Shown here piece by piece: positions 23,089-31,924 of a stretch of 64,000 bases of DNA. Under the pieces are notes generated by a model. That model was not told the origin of the DNA and searched no databases. It saw only the letters and a list, made by a program, of their open reading frames with translations. Position numbers and translations under genes: made by a program. This DNA is from Stenotrophomonas sp. ESTM1D_MKCIP4_1 (GTDB lineage: Bacteria > Pseudomonadota > Gammaproteobacteria > Xanthomonadales > Xanthomonadaceae): contig NZ_CP026004.1 of the NCBI RefSeq assembly GCF_003086895.1, forward strand, positions 2,144,731 to 2,208,730. Reading direction: 5' to 3'. The first letter of the stretch is position 1. Each line of letters begins with the position of its first letter.

Positions 23089-24447
23089 CCAAGACATCGT
23101 TCCACTTCCTTCCCCGGCCCCGATCTGCTGAGCGTTGATCGGGTACATCTGCGCCCACTGGCCGAGCGCATGCGCCCGCGCACGCTTGACGAAATGGTGG
23201 GGCAGAAGCGCCTGCTGGCGCCTGAGAGCGCGCTGCGCCGTGCGGTCGAATCGGGCCGCGTGCATTCGATGATCCTGTGGGGCCCGCCGGGCTGCGGCAA
23301 GACGACGCTTTCGCTGCTGCTGGCCGAGTATTCCGATGCCGAGTTCCGCGCCATCTCGGCGGTACTGTCCGGTCTTCCGGAGGTGCGCCAGGTGCTGGCC
23401 GAGGCCGCGCAGCGTTTTGCCGAGGGCCGGCGCACCGTGCTGTTCGTCGACGAAGTGCACCGCTTCAACAAGGCGCAGCAGGATGCGTTCCTGCCGCACA
23501 TCGAGCGCGGCACCATCCTGTTTGTGGGCGCCACTACCGAAAACCCGTCCTTCGAGCTGAACTCGGCGCTGCTGTCGCGCTGTCGCGTGCACGTACTGGA
23601 AGGCGTTTCGCCCACCGATATCGTCGAGGCGCTGGATCGCGCACTGGGTGATCGCGAGCGCGGCCTGGGCGAAGAGCGCATCGACGTTGCCCCCGAACTG
23701 CTGCTGGAAATCGCCACCGCCGCCGATGGTGATGTGCGTCGCGCCCTCACCCTGCTGGAAATCGCGGCCGAACTGGCCGGTGGGGAAGGGGGGCGGATCA
23801 CCCCGCAGACCCTGACCCAGGTGCTGGCCGACCGCACGCGTCGTTTCGACAAGGGCGGCGAGCAGTTCTACGACCAGATCTCGGCGCTGCACAAATCGGT
23901 GCGCAGCTCCAACCCGGATGCCGCGCTGTACTGGTTGACCCGGATGCTCGATGGCGGCTGCGATCCCTCCTATCTGGCACGCCGTTTGACGCGCATGGCC
24001 ATCGAGGATATCGGCTTGGCCGATCCGCGCGCGCAGAGCATGGCGCTGGAGGCATGGGACATCTACGAGCGCTTGGGCAGTCCGGAGGGCGAGCTGGCGT
24101 TCGCCCAGCTGGTGCTGTACCTGGCCAGTACCGCCAAGTCGAACGCCGGCTATGCCGCGTTCAACCAGGCCAAGGCCGACGTGCGCGAAAGCGGCACGGA
24201 AGAAGTGCCGCTGCACCTGCGCAATGCACCCACCAAGCTGATGAAGGAACTCGGCTACGGTGCCGAGTACCAGTACGACCACGACGCCGAGGGCGGAATT
24301 GCCTTGGACCAGACCGGGTTCCCGGATGCCATGGGTGAACGGGTGTACTACCAGCCGGTCCCGCGCGGGTTGGAAATCAAGCTGAAGGAAAAGCTGGATC
24401 GGCTGCGCGCGGAGCGTGAGGCCGCGCGAGCAGCAAAAGGCCGCTGA
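23086..24447 (+). CDS. rarA: Replication-associated recombination protein RarA (MgsA)
   Basis: 453 residues from GTG 23086. An AAA+ ATPase of the clamp-loader type acting at stalled forks with SSB. Walker A GPPGCGKTT, Walker B VLFVDEVHRFNK, sensor 1 GATTENPSFEL, and the C-terminal tetramerisation region (ALYWLTRMLDGGCDP, RLTRMAIEDIGLADPRA). The N-terminal LAERMRPRTLDEMVGQK is diagnostic. Confidence 0.96.
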   Translation: MPRHRSTSFPGPDLLSVDRVHLRPLAERMRPRTLDEMVGQKRLLAPESALRRAVESGRVHSMILWGPPGCGKTTLSLLLAEYSDAEFRAISAVLSGLPEVRQVLAEAAQRFAEGRRTVLFVDEVHRFNKAQQDAFLPHIERGTILFVGATTENPSFELNSALLSRCRVHVLEGVSPTDIVEALDRALGDRERGLGEERIDVAPELLLEIATAADGDVRRALTLLEIAAELAGGEGGRITPQTLTQVLADRTRRFDKGGEQFYDQISALHKSVRSSNPDAALYWLTRMLDGGCDPSYLARRLTRMAIEDIGLADPRAQSMALEAWDIYERLGSPEGELAFAQLVLYLASTAKSNAGYAAFNQAKADVRESGTEEVPLHLRNAPTKLMKELGYGAEYQYDHDAEGGIALDQTGFPDAMGERVYYQPVPRGLEIKLKEKLDRLRAEREAARAAKGR

Positions 24448-24455
24448 CCTGGATT

Positions 24456-24512
24456 TTGTAGAGTCGAGCTTGCTCGACTGCTTTCATGCCAGTCGAGCAA
24501 GCTCGACTCTAC
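24456..24512. repeat. SMAG REP pair after rarA
   Basis: GTAGAGTCGAGCTTGCTCGA and its inverse TCGAGCAAGCTCGACTCTAC, nine bases apart, forming a possible long hairpin past the rarA stop. Confidence 0.85.
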
Positions 24513-24589
24513 GAAGAGCAGGTGCGTTTGTCGCGCGCGCCGGCATTTGGCAGACTGCGCGCCTTCTTTTTTCAAGGACGTGTTCTGCC

Positions 24590-24964
24590 ATGGATCAGCT
24601 CATTCTTCCGTTGAAGCGCTACGCCCAGTTCGACGGCCGTGCCAACCGCCGCGAGTACTGGATGTTCCAGCTGTTCCTGGTCCTGGCCACGTTCGTACTG
24701 ATGATTCCGTTCGTCATTGCGGCGTTGATGGAGTCGCAGGGCCTGATGATCGCGATGGGCGTTCTGTTCGTGCTGTTCTGGCTGGCCACCATCGTGCCGG
24801 TCATCGCCGTCACCGTACGCCGCCTGCACGACTGCAACCAGTCGGGCTGGCTGTACCTGCTGTCATTCGTTCCGTTCGGCGGTCTGGTGATCTTCGTGTT
24901 CACGCTGCTGCCGGGCACGCCGGAAGAAAACCGTTTCGGCCCTGTGCCGCCCGAGTTCGGCTGA
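24590..24964 (+). CDS. DUF805 inner-membrane protein
   Basis: 124 residues from ATG 24590. The signature YAQFDGRANRREYWMFQLF begins DUF805, followed by membrane segments at about 25-48, 52-75 and 88-108 with the conserved VRRLHDCNQSGW loop between the last two. Function unknown; widespread in Proteobacteria. Monocistronic by spacing. Confidence 0.9.
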   Translation: MDQLILPLKRYAQFDGRANRREYWMFQLFLVLATFVLMIPFVIAALMESQGLMIAMGVLFVLFWLATIVPVIAVTVRRLHDCNQSGWLYLLSFVPFGGLVIFVFTLLPGTPEENRFGPVPPEFG

Positions 24965-25046
24965 TTCCCTGCCGCGCCGGGCTCGCCGGACAGCGCCCGG
25001 CGGCATCTAGGGTGTCGCGCGCGCGATACACAGCGTGACGTCTGGG

Positions 25047-25065
25047 CGATGTGATAATCATTCGC
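25047..25065. promoter_or_regulatory. Fur-box-like operator
   Basis: The core TGATAATCATT matches the centre of the E. coli Fur consensus over 11 consecutive bases (12 of 19 overall by eye). It lies about 60-80 bp before the start of the first gene of the uptake operon, where Fur repression by iron would be expected. Confidence 0.6.
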
Positions 25066-25126
25066 GTTTAAGGTAGACTGCGGTCCCTTGATGAAGAGGC
25101 GGCAAGGCCCGCCGTATCCGTCACCC

Positions 25127-26137
25127 ATGACGCTTTCCGCACGCTCCTTCGGCTGTCTGGCCGCCCTCATGATCGGCCTGGTGATGGTTGCTCCTTACGC
25201 CCACGCGCAGCAGCGCAATCCGCAGCAGTTGATGGGCCACACCGTGCTCGACGAGCCGGCGGCCAGCTATCGCTTCGAGCGGTTCGTGGTCAGCAGTCCA
25301 GACCAGCAGCGCCGCTGGCGGGTGAATGTGGGCATCCCGACCAAGGCCGCCACCGCGCCCTCATCGGTGCTGTATGCGCTCGACGGCAATGCCGTTGCCA
25401 TGGTGCTGGACCAGTCGCTGCTGGCCGAACTCGCCGCAACGCGCGCGCCGCCGGTCCTGGTGCTGATCGGTTACGACAACGAACTGCGCATCGACTCGCC
25501 GGCCCGCACCCGCGACTACACCGCCTGGATCGATCGCGCCGATGACGAAGGCGGCAGTACCCAGGCCGTCGGTGGTGGCGCCAACGCGTTCCTCGACCTC
25601 ATCGAACGCCGCATCAAGCCCGAAGTCGCGCGCCGCGCCAACATCGATACCCGCCAGCAGGCGCTGTGGGGGCATTCACTGGGCGGCCTGTTCGTGCTCA
25701 ACGCCCTGTACACCCGGCCGGCCGCGTTCCAGCGCTATCTGGCGGCCAGCCCGTCGCTGTGGTGGAGCCAGGGTGCAGCACTGGGCGACCCGGAGCAGCA
25801 GTTCGTGCAGAACGTGCATGGCCAGCCGGCCAAAGTCTGGTTGATGCTGGGCGGCGCCGAGCGGGTGGGGGATCGCGGCAAGCGCGACATGACCAATCCG
25901 CGCGTGGTCGCGCACCTGCGCCGCATCGGCGGTGCCACGCCGGATGCCGCGATGCAGCTGTCCGCGCGCCTGGCAAAGGTTCCCGGCCTCAGCGTGCAGT
26001 ACCGCGAATTCCCCGGTCTCGGCCACGGCCCGATGCTGCCGGCGTCGTTCCACGCCGCCCTGCATGAGCTGTACGGCGTCACCGACCGCAGCGCGGACGA
26101 CGGCAACGCGCCGTCGCCGGCCAACACTGCAGAGTGA
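25127..26137 (+). CDS. Exported alpha/beta hydrolase, ferri-siderophore esterase (IroE/BesA-like)
   Basis: 336 residues from ATG 25127 (an ATG at 25088 would bury the signal peptide). A signal peptide ends at PYAHA. The fold is an esterase D type hydrolase: LYALDGNAVAM, the nucleophile elbow GHSLGG with S184, AASPSLWW, and a late GHG (LGHGPM) for the catalytic His. Relatives cleave the ester bonds of catecholate siderophores. A Fur-box-like site upstream and heme/iron transport genes downstream support a role in iron release, but the substrate is not shown. Confidence 0.72.
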   Translation: MTLSARSFGCLAALMIGLVMVAPYAHAQQRNPQQLMGHTVLDEPAASYRFERFVVSSPDQQRRWRVNVGIPTKAATAPSSVLYALDGNAVAMVLDQSLLAELAATRAPPVLVLIGYDNELRIDSPARTRDYTAWIDRADDEGGSTQAVGGGANAFLDLIERRIKPEVARRANIDTRQQALWGHSLGGLFVLNALYTRPAAFQRYLAASPSLWWSQGAALGDPEQQFVQNVHGQPAKVWLMLGGAERVGDRGKRDMTNPRVVAHLRRIGGATPDAAMQLSARLAKVPGLSVQYREFPGLGHGPMLPASFHAALHELYGVTDRSADDGNAPSPANTAE

Positions 26138-26258
26138 TCCCGCGCACGGCCCGGCCGTGCAACCCCACTACCCAGGCGCGACTGTCGATGTGCAGCGGCC
26201 CAGGCAACCGATGAATCCCGCGCCACGTGGCGCGGCCTACGTGTGCAAGGAGCCTTTC

Positions 26259-27638
26259 ATGTCGTTTCGTCCGTCCCTCCGCCTGACGTCCCTGGCCGCC
26301 GGCCTGCTGCTGGCAGTGACCGCCAGCGCCCAGCCGGTGTTCGACCAGCCTGCCAACGCCACCTTCAAGGGCACCGTCATCTCGCGCGGCGAGAACGTGG
26401 TCCCCGGCAGTACCGCTGATGTCATCGGCCGCGGCTTCGTCCCCGGCCAGCAGATCAGCCTGCAGCGTGGCGACAGCGTCCTCAACACCCAGCCGGTGGT
26501 GGTCGATGCCGATGGCAACTTCAAGACCCAGCTGACCATTCCGGCCGATGCCGTGCCCGGTACCCATCCGGTGGTCGTGCGCGCCACCCAGCCGGCCGCC
26601 GCCACGGTGCTGAAGCTGCGCGTCTCGCCGCAGCTGCCGCTGTCGGGCCAGCAGCAGTTCGCCACCCACTCCAACAAGCTGGTGCCGGGCCTGTACCAGT
26701 CGGCCTACAGTGCCGCCAGCAATGCCGTGTACGTGACCTCGGCCGTCGGCCGCCCGCCGGTCACCCAGTCGCAGCTGCTGAAGCTGGACCCGAAGACGTT
26801 GAAGGTCACCAAGGCGATCACCCCGGCACAGGTACCCGGCACCACCAATGGTGCGGTGTATGCGGTCTATGGCGTGGGCGTGGATGACACCAACGGCAAC
26901 GTCTGGGTCACCAATACCCGCCAGAACTCCATCGCCGTATATCGCCAGAAGGATCTGTCGCTGGTCCACCAGTTCCCGGTCGACACGGTGCCGCATGCGC
27001 GCGACGTCGTCGTCGATGGCACCCACGGCAAGGTGTTTGCCTCGGCGACCGGCGAGGACCACCTGTCGGTGTTCGATGCGAAGACGCTGAAGGAACTGCC
27101 GTCGATCACCCTCGAATCGGGCGTGGACGAAGGCAAGTTCACCCCGATGAGCCTGGTGCTGGACGAGAAGGCCGGCAAGCTGTTCACCGTCAGCATCGGC
27201 ACCCCGGAAGCCGCCGTCATCGACGTGGCCACCGGCAAGGTCGACAAGGTCATCGATCTGGGCAATTCGATCAGCGCCTCGGGCGTGGCCTTCGATGCAC
27301 AGAAGAACCGCCTGTACGTGGCCTCGCAGGGCACCGACAACCTGCTCATCGTCGATGTGGCCGGCGGCAAGGTCGTGCACGATGTGCCGGTGGGTGCCGG
27401 CGCGCTGAACGTTGCGTTCGATGAAAAGAGCGGCCTGGCCTACGTCACCAATCGCGGCGCGGGTACCGTCACCGTCGTCGATCGCGACGGCAAGGTGGTC
27501 GGCAATCTCGATGGCGGCACCTTCCCCAACCATGTCCGCGCCGACGGCAAGGGCAGCGTCTTCGCGGTGAACAAGTCGCGCGGCGCCGACGATGCCAAGG
27601 GCGACCGCATCACCCGCATCACCCTGCGCCAGCCGTAA
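26259..27638 (+). CDS. Exported YncE-like beta-propeller protein
   Basis: 459 residues from ATG 26259 (GCAAGGAG upstream). The signal peptide ends TASAQ. An Ig-like N-terminal domain (about 30-130, with FKGTVISRGENVVPGS) precedes repeated blades of the VVVDGTHGKVFASATG / VFDAKTLKEL type, similar to YncE and 40-residue YVTN repeats. YncE of E. coli is Fur-regulated and secreted. Located between the esterase and the heme transporter in the same operon direction; molecular role unknown. Confidence 0.75.
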   Translation: MSFRPSLRLTSLAAGLLLAVTASAQPVFDQPANATFKGTVISRGENVVPGSTADVIGRGFVPGQQISLQRGDSVLNTQPVVVDADGNFKTQLTIPADAVPGTHPVVVRATQPAAATVLKLRVSPQLPLSGQQQFATHSNKLVPGLYQSAYSAASNAVYVTSAVGRPPVTQSQLLKLDPKTLKVTKAITPAQVPGTTNGAVYAVYGVGVDDTNGNVWVTNTRQNSIAVYRQKDLSLVHQFPVDTVPHARDVVVDGTHGKVFASATGEDHLSVFDAKTLKELPSITLESGVDEGKFTPMSLVLDEKAGKLFTVSIGTPEAAVIDVATGKVDKVIDLGNSISASGVAFDAQKNRLYVASQGTDNLLIVDVAGGKVVHDVPVGAGALNVAFDEKSGLAYVTNRGAGTVTVVDRDGKVVGNLDGGTFPNHVRADGKGSVFAVNKSRGADDAKGDRITRITLRQP

Positions 27639-27691
27639 CCCACGTGCCGGGCGAGGGCCCTGCCTTCGCCCGGCCAGCAAGGAGATTCCGC

Positions 27692-28744
27692 ATGAACATC
27701 GCTTCCCGCCTGCGCCTGTGTGCGCTTCCGTTGGCCGTCTCGCTGGCGCTGGCCGCCTGCGGGGGCAGCAGCGCGCCCTCTGCAGCCACTGACACCGCAG
27801 CACCTCCAGCCACGGCTGAAGGCCAGCCGGCGGCCGTTGAACTGCCCGCAGGCTGGCAGCGCGTCGCAGGCGCCGAAGTGCCGGCCCTGACCGGGCAGTC
27901 GCCGGCGCTGCCCACCGCGGTGCAGTCCGACGATGGCGCGCAGGCCGAGGTCAGCGATATCAGCCGCATCATTGCCGGTGGCGACGATGTCATTGCCGTG
28001 CTGGAGGCGCTGGGCCTGGGCAAGCAGGTGTTCGCCGCGCCGACCAACACCACCACGCAGGCCGGGCAGGCCGCGCCGCACCAGTTCCTGTTCAACCGCA
28101 CCACGGGCGTGGAAGGCGTGGTGAGCCTGCACGGATCGCTGTTCCTCGGCAACAGCCTGCGCCGTCACACCGTACTGGCCAGCAAGCTGCGCGAGGTGGG
28201 TGAATCGGCCGTGGTGATCGACGACCTGCAGCCGGCGCCAGACAAGGTGCGCAAGGTGGCCGCCGCGGTGGGCCTGGCCGATGTCGGGCAGACCCTGGCC
28301 ACCGAAGTGCAGCGCCAACTGGATGAAGCGGCCGCTATCGGCAAGGGATTGGCCCATGCGCCGCGCGTGATCCATGTGTCGGCCACCGGCGGTGGCGGCA
28401 CCCCGACCGTGGCGGGCGCCGACAGTGCGTCGGCCGAAATGATCGCCCTGGCGGGCGGTATCAACGTGGGCAGCGAAGCCGGGGTAAAGAACTACTCGCA
28501 GCTGAGCAATGAAGGCGTGATCGCCGCGGCACCGGAGGTGATCCTGGTGACTGAACACGATCTGCAGCAGTTCGGCGGCGCCGACGGTCTGTGGAAAGCC
28601 TACCCGACGCTGAAGCAGACGCCGGCCGGCGCGGCCAACCGGGTCTGGGTCATGCCCGATGTGCAGTTGAAGTACACCAGCGTGGGCACGGGTGCGGGTG
28701 CGCTGGCGCTGGCCAAGGCCCTGGCGGCGCTGCCGCCGGCATGA
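27692..28744 (+). CDS. hmuT: Heme/iron ABC transporter substrate-binding lipoprotein
   Basis: 350 residues from ATG 27692 with AAGGAG at 27679-27684. A lipoprotein signal with LAAC (Cys23) is followed by a low-complexity Ala/Pro linker and then a periplasmic-binding fold of the HmuT/BtuF type (DISRIIAGGDDVIAVLEALG; APEVILVTEHDLQQFGG). The stop overlaps the permease start (ATGA). Heme is the best guess for the ligand because of the HmuUV-like partners; no heme residue can be assigned by eye. Confidence 0.85.
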   Translation: MNIASRLRLCALPLAVSLALAACGGSSAPSAATDTAAPPATAEGQPAAVELPAGWQRVAGAEVPALTGQSPALPTAVQSDDGAQAEVSDISRIIAGGDDVIAVLEALGLGKQVFAAPTNTTTQAGQAAPHQFLFNRTTGVEGVVSLHGSLFLGNSLRRHTVLASKLREVGESAVVIDDLQPAPDKVRKVAAAVGLADVGQTLATEVQRQLDEAAAIGKGLAHAPRVIHVSATGGGGTPTVAGADSASAEMIALAGGINVGSEAGVKNYSQLSNEGVIAAAPEVILVTEHDLQQFGGADGLWKAYPTLKQTPAGAANRVWVMPDVQLKYTSVGTGAGALALAKALAALPPA

Positions 28745-29784
28745 GTCCGGCTGATCGGCGCCGCCGTCGCGGGCGGGTGATTCTGCTGGTGGCGCTGCTG
28801 GCTCTGCTGGGCGCCGTGCTGGCGTCGTTCGCGATGGGGCCGCTGCGCCTGCCGCCGCTGGAAGTGGTGCAGGCCCTGGGGGTGAAGCTGGGCCTGGTCG
28901 ATCCGCAGGCGGTCAGTCGCCGCGACCTCGCCGTGGTGTGGCAGCTGCGCATTCCGCGCGCCCTGCTGGGGGCCATGGTGGGGGCGGCGTTGGCGATGGC
29001 CGGTGCGAGCCTGCAGGGATTGTTCGGCAATCCGCTGGCCGACCCTGGCATCGTCGGCGTCAGCCAGGGCGCGGCGCTGGGCGCCGTAGCGGCGATCGTG
29101 CTGGGCGCGGCAGGTGCGGCAGGCTGGCTGGTGCCGGTGGCTGCATTTGGCGGTGGCGCACTGGCCATCGGCCTGACCTACGCGTTGGCGCGCCCGGGGA
29201 AGGGCAGTGGCAATGCGACGTTGCTGCTGGTGGGTATTGCGATGGCCGCGTTCTGTTCGGCGCTGATCGGATTCCTTACTTACATTGCCAGCGAAAGCGA
29301 ACTGCAGTCGCTGGTGTTCTGGCAGATGGGTTCGCTGGCGCGCGCGAACTGGGCGGACGTGGTGGCGGTGCTGCCGCTGTTCGCCATCGGCGTGGTCGCA
29401 CTGCTTCGCCTGGCTACGCCGCTGGACATGCTGGCACTGGGCGAGCGGCAGGCGCAGCACTTGGGGCTGGATGTGGCACGCACGCGCCGCCTGTTGGTGG
29501 CGTTCAGCGCATTGCTGGTGGGCGCAGCCGTGGCCTTTGCCGGCTCGATCAGTTTCGTGGGCTTGGTGGTGCCGCATGTCGCGCGCCTGCTGGTTGGCCC
29601 TGGCCATCGCTGGCTGCTGCCGGTGGCAGGCGTGCTCGGCGCACTGCTGATCGTCATCGCCGATACCGCCGCACGCACGCTGGATCCGCCCGCGGAAATT
29701 CCGCTTGGCCTGTTCTCCGCTGCACTGGGCGCGCCGTTCTTCCTCTGGCTGGTGCTGCAGCAGCGCCGCAAGGACGTGCCATGA
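28741..29784 (+). CDS. hmuU: FecCD-family heme/iron permease
   Basis: 347 residues, about nine or ten membrane segments. Family signatures: WQLRIPRALLGAMVGAALA, GNPLADPGIVGVSQGAALG, GSISFVGLVVPHVARLLVG. It forms the inner-membrane channel for hmuT and hmuV. Translationally coupled to hmuT by ATGA. Confidence 0.92.
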   Translation: MSPADRRRRRGRVILLVALLALLGAVLASFAMGPLRLPPLEVVQALGVKLGLVDPQAVSRRDLAVVWQLRIPRALLGAMVGAALAMAGASLQGLFGNPLADPGIVGVSQGAALGAVAAIVLGAAGAAGWLVPVAAFGGGALAIGLTYALARPGKGSGNATLLLVGIAMAAFCSALIGFLTYIASESELQSLVFWQMGSLARANWADVVAVLPLFAIGVVALLRLATPLDMLALGERQAQHLGLDVARTRRLLVAFSALLVGAAVAFAGSISFVGLVVPHVARLLVGPGHRWLLPVAGVLGALLIVIADTAARTLDPPAEIPLGLFSAALGAPFFLWLVLQQRRKDVP

Positions 29785-29797
29785 GCATGAGCGCGCC

Positions 29798-30559
29798 ATG
29801 AGCGATTTCCTGCAGTTGCGCGAGGTGGTGGTACGCCGCCAGCAGCGCGAGATCCTGCATGGCATCAACCTGGCGTTCGCGCCCGGCACGGTGACCGCGC
29901 TGGTGGGCCCGAACGGTGCTGGCAAGTCGACCCTGCTGGCGGTGGCCGCTGGCGACCTGCGGCCCGATGTTGGCGAAGTGCAGCTGCATGGCGCGCCGCT
30001 GCGCAGCTACAAGTCAGGCCCGTTGGCGCGCGAACGCGCGGTGATGCCGCAGGAGCATGGTGTGCGCTTCGCCTTCAGTGTTGAAGAAGTGGTGGCGATG
30101 GGGCGCTTGCCGCACCCGCCGGATCCGGCGGTGGACGATGCGCGCGTGGAAGCCGCCATCGACGCGGCCGAACTGCAGGCACTGCGCCTGCGCGAGGTGC
30201 AGCAGCTGTCCGGTGGCGAATCAGCGCGCACCACGTTCGCGCGCGTGCTGGCGCAGGACACGCCGCTGCTGTTGCTGGACGAACCGACCGCCGCCCTCGA
30301 TCTGCGTCACCAGGAACGCACCCTGCGCAGCGTGCGTGCATGCGCCGAAGCAGGCGCCTGCGTGATCGTGGTGCTGCACGATCTGAATCTGGCGGCAGGC
30401 TACGCCGATCGCATCGTGTTGCTGGAACAGGGCAGGGTGGCGGCCGACGGCACACCTGCGCAGGTGCTGACCGAAGCCCATCTGCAGCGCGTGTACCAGC
30501 AGGATGTCGTAGTGCTGCAGCATCCACGTCGCGGCGTGCCGTTGGTGGTAGTCACCTGA
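29798..30559 (+). CDS. hmuV: Heme import ATP-binding protein HmuV
   Basis: 253 residues from ATG 29798, 13 bp after the permease stop. Walker A GPNGAGKST, Q-loop MPQEH, signature LSGGESARTTFARVLAQ, Walker B PLLLLDEPTAALD and switch His VIVVLHDLN. The motif LSGGE plus MGRLPHPP-type helical insert fits HmuV. Last gene of the operon; a GGGGTC palindrome follows. Confidence 0.92.
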   Translation: MSDFLQLREVVVRRQQREILHGINLAFAPGTVTALVGPNGAGKSTLLAVAAGDLRPDVGEVQLHGAPLRSYKSGPLARERAVMPQEHGVRFAFSVEEVVAMGRLPHPPDPAVDDARVEAAIDAAELQALRLREVQQLSGGESARTTFARVLAQDTPLLLLDEPTAALDLRHQERTLRSVRACAEAGACVIVVLHDLNLAAGYADRIVLLEQGRVAADGTPAQVLTEAHLQRVYQQDVVVLQHPRRGVPLVVVT

Positions 30560-30564
30560 TCAGC

Positions 30565-30616
30565 GGGGTCAGATCCCGGGGTCGGATCCTTTCGCGCAGC
30601 GAAAGGCTCTGGCCCC
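30565..30616. repeat. GGGGTC-type palindromic repeat
   Basis: A partial GGGGTCAGATCC joined to a full copy GGGGTCGGATCCTTTCGC / GCGAAAGGCTCTGGCCCC, directly downstream of hmuV. Confidence 0.85.
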
Positions 30617-30685
30617 ATTGAGCAAGGCGTGAACCCGCGCCACCCCGTACCATGAGCGGTTCGCTTTTCTCAATGGACTGACCTT

Positions 30686-31435
30686 ATGAAACACCGTCTC
30701 CCGCGCACCATCGTGCTTGCTTCCATCCTCGGCGCCGCTGCCATCACCAACGCCGCAGCAACCACCTCGATGTCCTTGAGCGCTGCATCCGACCAGGCCA
30801 CGTCGATCGAGACGCGCCACGCCGCGGGCAAGGGCGCCACGCCAGAGCTGTTCACCACGCACTACTACGCCGGCGGTGAGATGATGATGGCCTGGGGCGG
30901 TAACCGCGTCCTGGTGCTGTGCAAGAAGGCCGCGTATCTGAAGATGCCGGGCATGAATCCGGCGGCAAGCGAACTTTCCCTCGATAAGCGGCAGATGATC
31001 GGCTACCAAGCCATGATGGCAGGCATCACCGGCGTCGCCGCCGTGGCAGGCCTGGTCGATGGCGCCGTGGATGTGGCCAGCGACGGCAGCGAAGTGCATC
31101 AGCAGGCCGAGCGCAGCTGGGCATATGGCGTTGAACGCTACGATGTGATCAGCCAGCGCATGCCCCATGGCGCACTGCGCGTGCGCGCACTCAAGACCGC
31201 AACGGTGAACACGGCAACGCCGTCGAAGCCGGATGACACCTTCAGCAGCGATGAGGATCAGGCGGCGCGGCTGAGCGAGCTGGGCGCCGTGGGGAGCTGG
31301 ACCGAGGTGACCTTCCACAACACGCCCCGTCGCGGCGAGATCGATGCCGACTACGCACTGACGGACTGGGTGTCGGTGACGGGCGACCATGCTGCCACGG
31401 TGGCCGAGGCACGGCGGATCAACGGCTGCGAGTGA
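30686..31435 (+). CDS. Exported protein of unknown function (249 aa)
   Basis: 249 residues. A signal peptide (about 1-24, ILGAAAITNAAA) is followed by no motif I recognise; the mature part has THYYAGGEMMMAWGGNRV, a short hydrophobic stretch (about 110-127, MMAGITGVAAVAGLVDGA) and an acidic C-terminus. It is flanked on both sides by GGGGTC palindromes (30565-30616 and 31448-31583), and appears to be a stand-alone gene. Confidence 0.7.
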   Translation: MKHRLPRTIVLASILGAAAITNAAATTSMSLSAASDQATSIETRHAAGKGATPELFTTHYYAGGEMMMAWGGNRVLVLCKKAAYLKMPGMNPAASELSLDKRQMIGYQAMMAGITGVAAVAGLVDGAVDVASDGSEVHQQAERSWAYGVERYDVISQRMPHGALRVRALKTATVNTATPSKPDDTFSSDEDQAARLSELGAVGSWTEVTFHNTPRRGEIDADYALTDWVSVTGDHAATVAEARRINGCE

Positions 31436-31447
31436 GTCTGCGGGGGT

Positions 31448-31583
31448 GGGGTCAGAGCCCTTGGCTGTGCCAAGGGATCTGACCCCAAGCTGGCCGGGGT
31501 CAGATCCCTTCGCATGGCGAAGGGCTCTGACCCCATTCCACCCCAGGGTCGGATCCCTGCGCGAAGTGAAGGGCTCTCACCCC
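31448..31583. repeat. Array of three GGGGTC-type palindromes
   Basis: Copies at 31448-31486, 31496-31534 and 31545-31583. Each has GGGGTC..CC at the left, an inner stem (CCCTTGG/CCAAGGG, CCCTTCGC/GCGAAGGG, a degenerate third) and CTGACCCC or CTCACCCC at the right. Adjacent copies differ only in the inner stem. Confidence 0.88.
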
Positions 31584-31622
31584 AATACGCCTCATCGTTC
31601 CATCCATGCGCGCAATAACCCC

Positions 31623-31650
31623 TTGCGCGCCAGATTGGCAGGTCTACAAT
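31623..31650 (+). promoter_or_regulatory. Promoter of the fusA2 leader
   Basis: TTGCGC (31623-31628), 16 bases, TACAAT (31645-31650). Transcription would start at about 31657-31658, at the ATG of a short open frame. Confidence 0.5.
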
Positions 31651-31657
31651 GCGCCCC

Positions 31658-31747
31658 ATGAACCGGATGCCGCTCCTGAAGTTTTTCACCCTGACCCGCG
31701 CAAGCGCGGAACGGGCATGCCTGCCTGGAGTGCCACGGGGCCGTTGA
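31658..31747 (+). CDS. Possible leader peptide (29 aa) upstream of fusA2
   Basis: A 30-codon frame from ATG 31658 to TGA 31747, beginning MNRMPLLKFFTLTR. It starts exactly where the -10 box predicts the transcript to begin and stops 25 nt before an intrinsic terminator hairpin, the geometry of a transcription attenuator. No run of one regulatory codon is seen, so the signal sensed is unclear. It could also be a chance frame in a small RNA. Confidence 0.35.
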   Translation: MNRMPLLKFFTLTRASAERACLPGVPRGR

Positions 31748-31772
31748 TACGGCTGCCGCTGGACCATCCACA

Positions 31773-31799
31773 GAGCGCCCTCCGGGGCGCTCTTTTCGT
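31773..31799 (+). terminator. Intrinsic terminator/attenuator before fusA2
   Basis: Eight-base stem GAGCGCCC / GGGCGCTC followed by TCTTTTCGTTT. It lies more than 200 bp before the fusA2 start on the same strand and after no full-length gene. Confidence 0.65.
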
Positions 31800-31812
31800 T
31801 TGTGCTTTGCAG

Positions 31813-31905
31813 CGTCGACCGTGGGTCGACCACCTCAACCATCAGTCGACCAACGGTCGACGCTACCTTGATCAGTCGACCAGCGGTCGACGCTACCTTT
31901 CAGTA
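31813..31905. repeat. SMAG-like palindromes in the fusA2 leader
   Basis: Three copies around the core GTCGACC..GGTCGAC: 31814-31831, 31844-31866 and 31878-31900, the last two ending CGCTACC. Confidence 0.8.
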
Positions 31906-31924
31906 ACGCGAAGGAGAACGTGCC

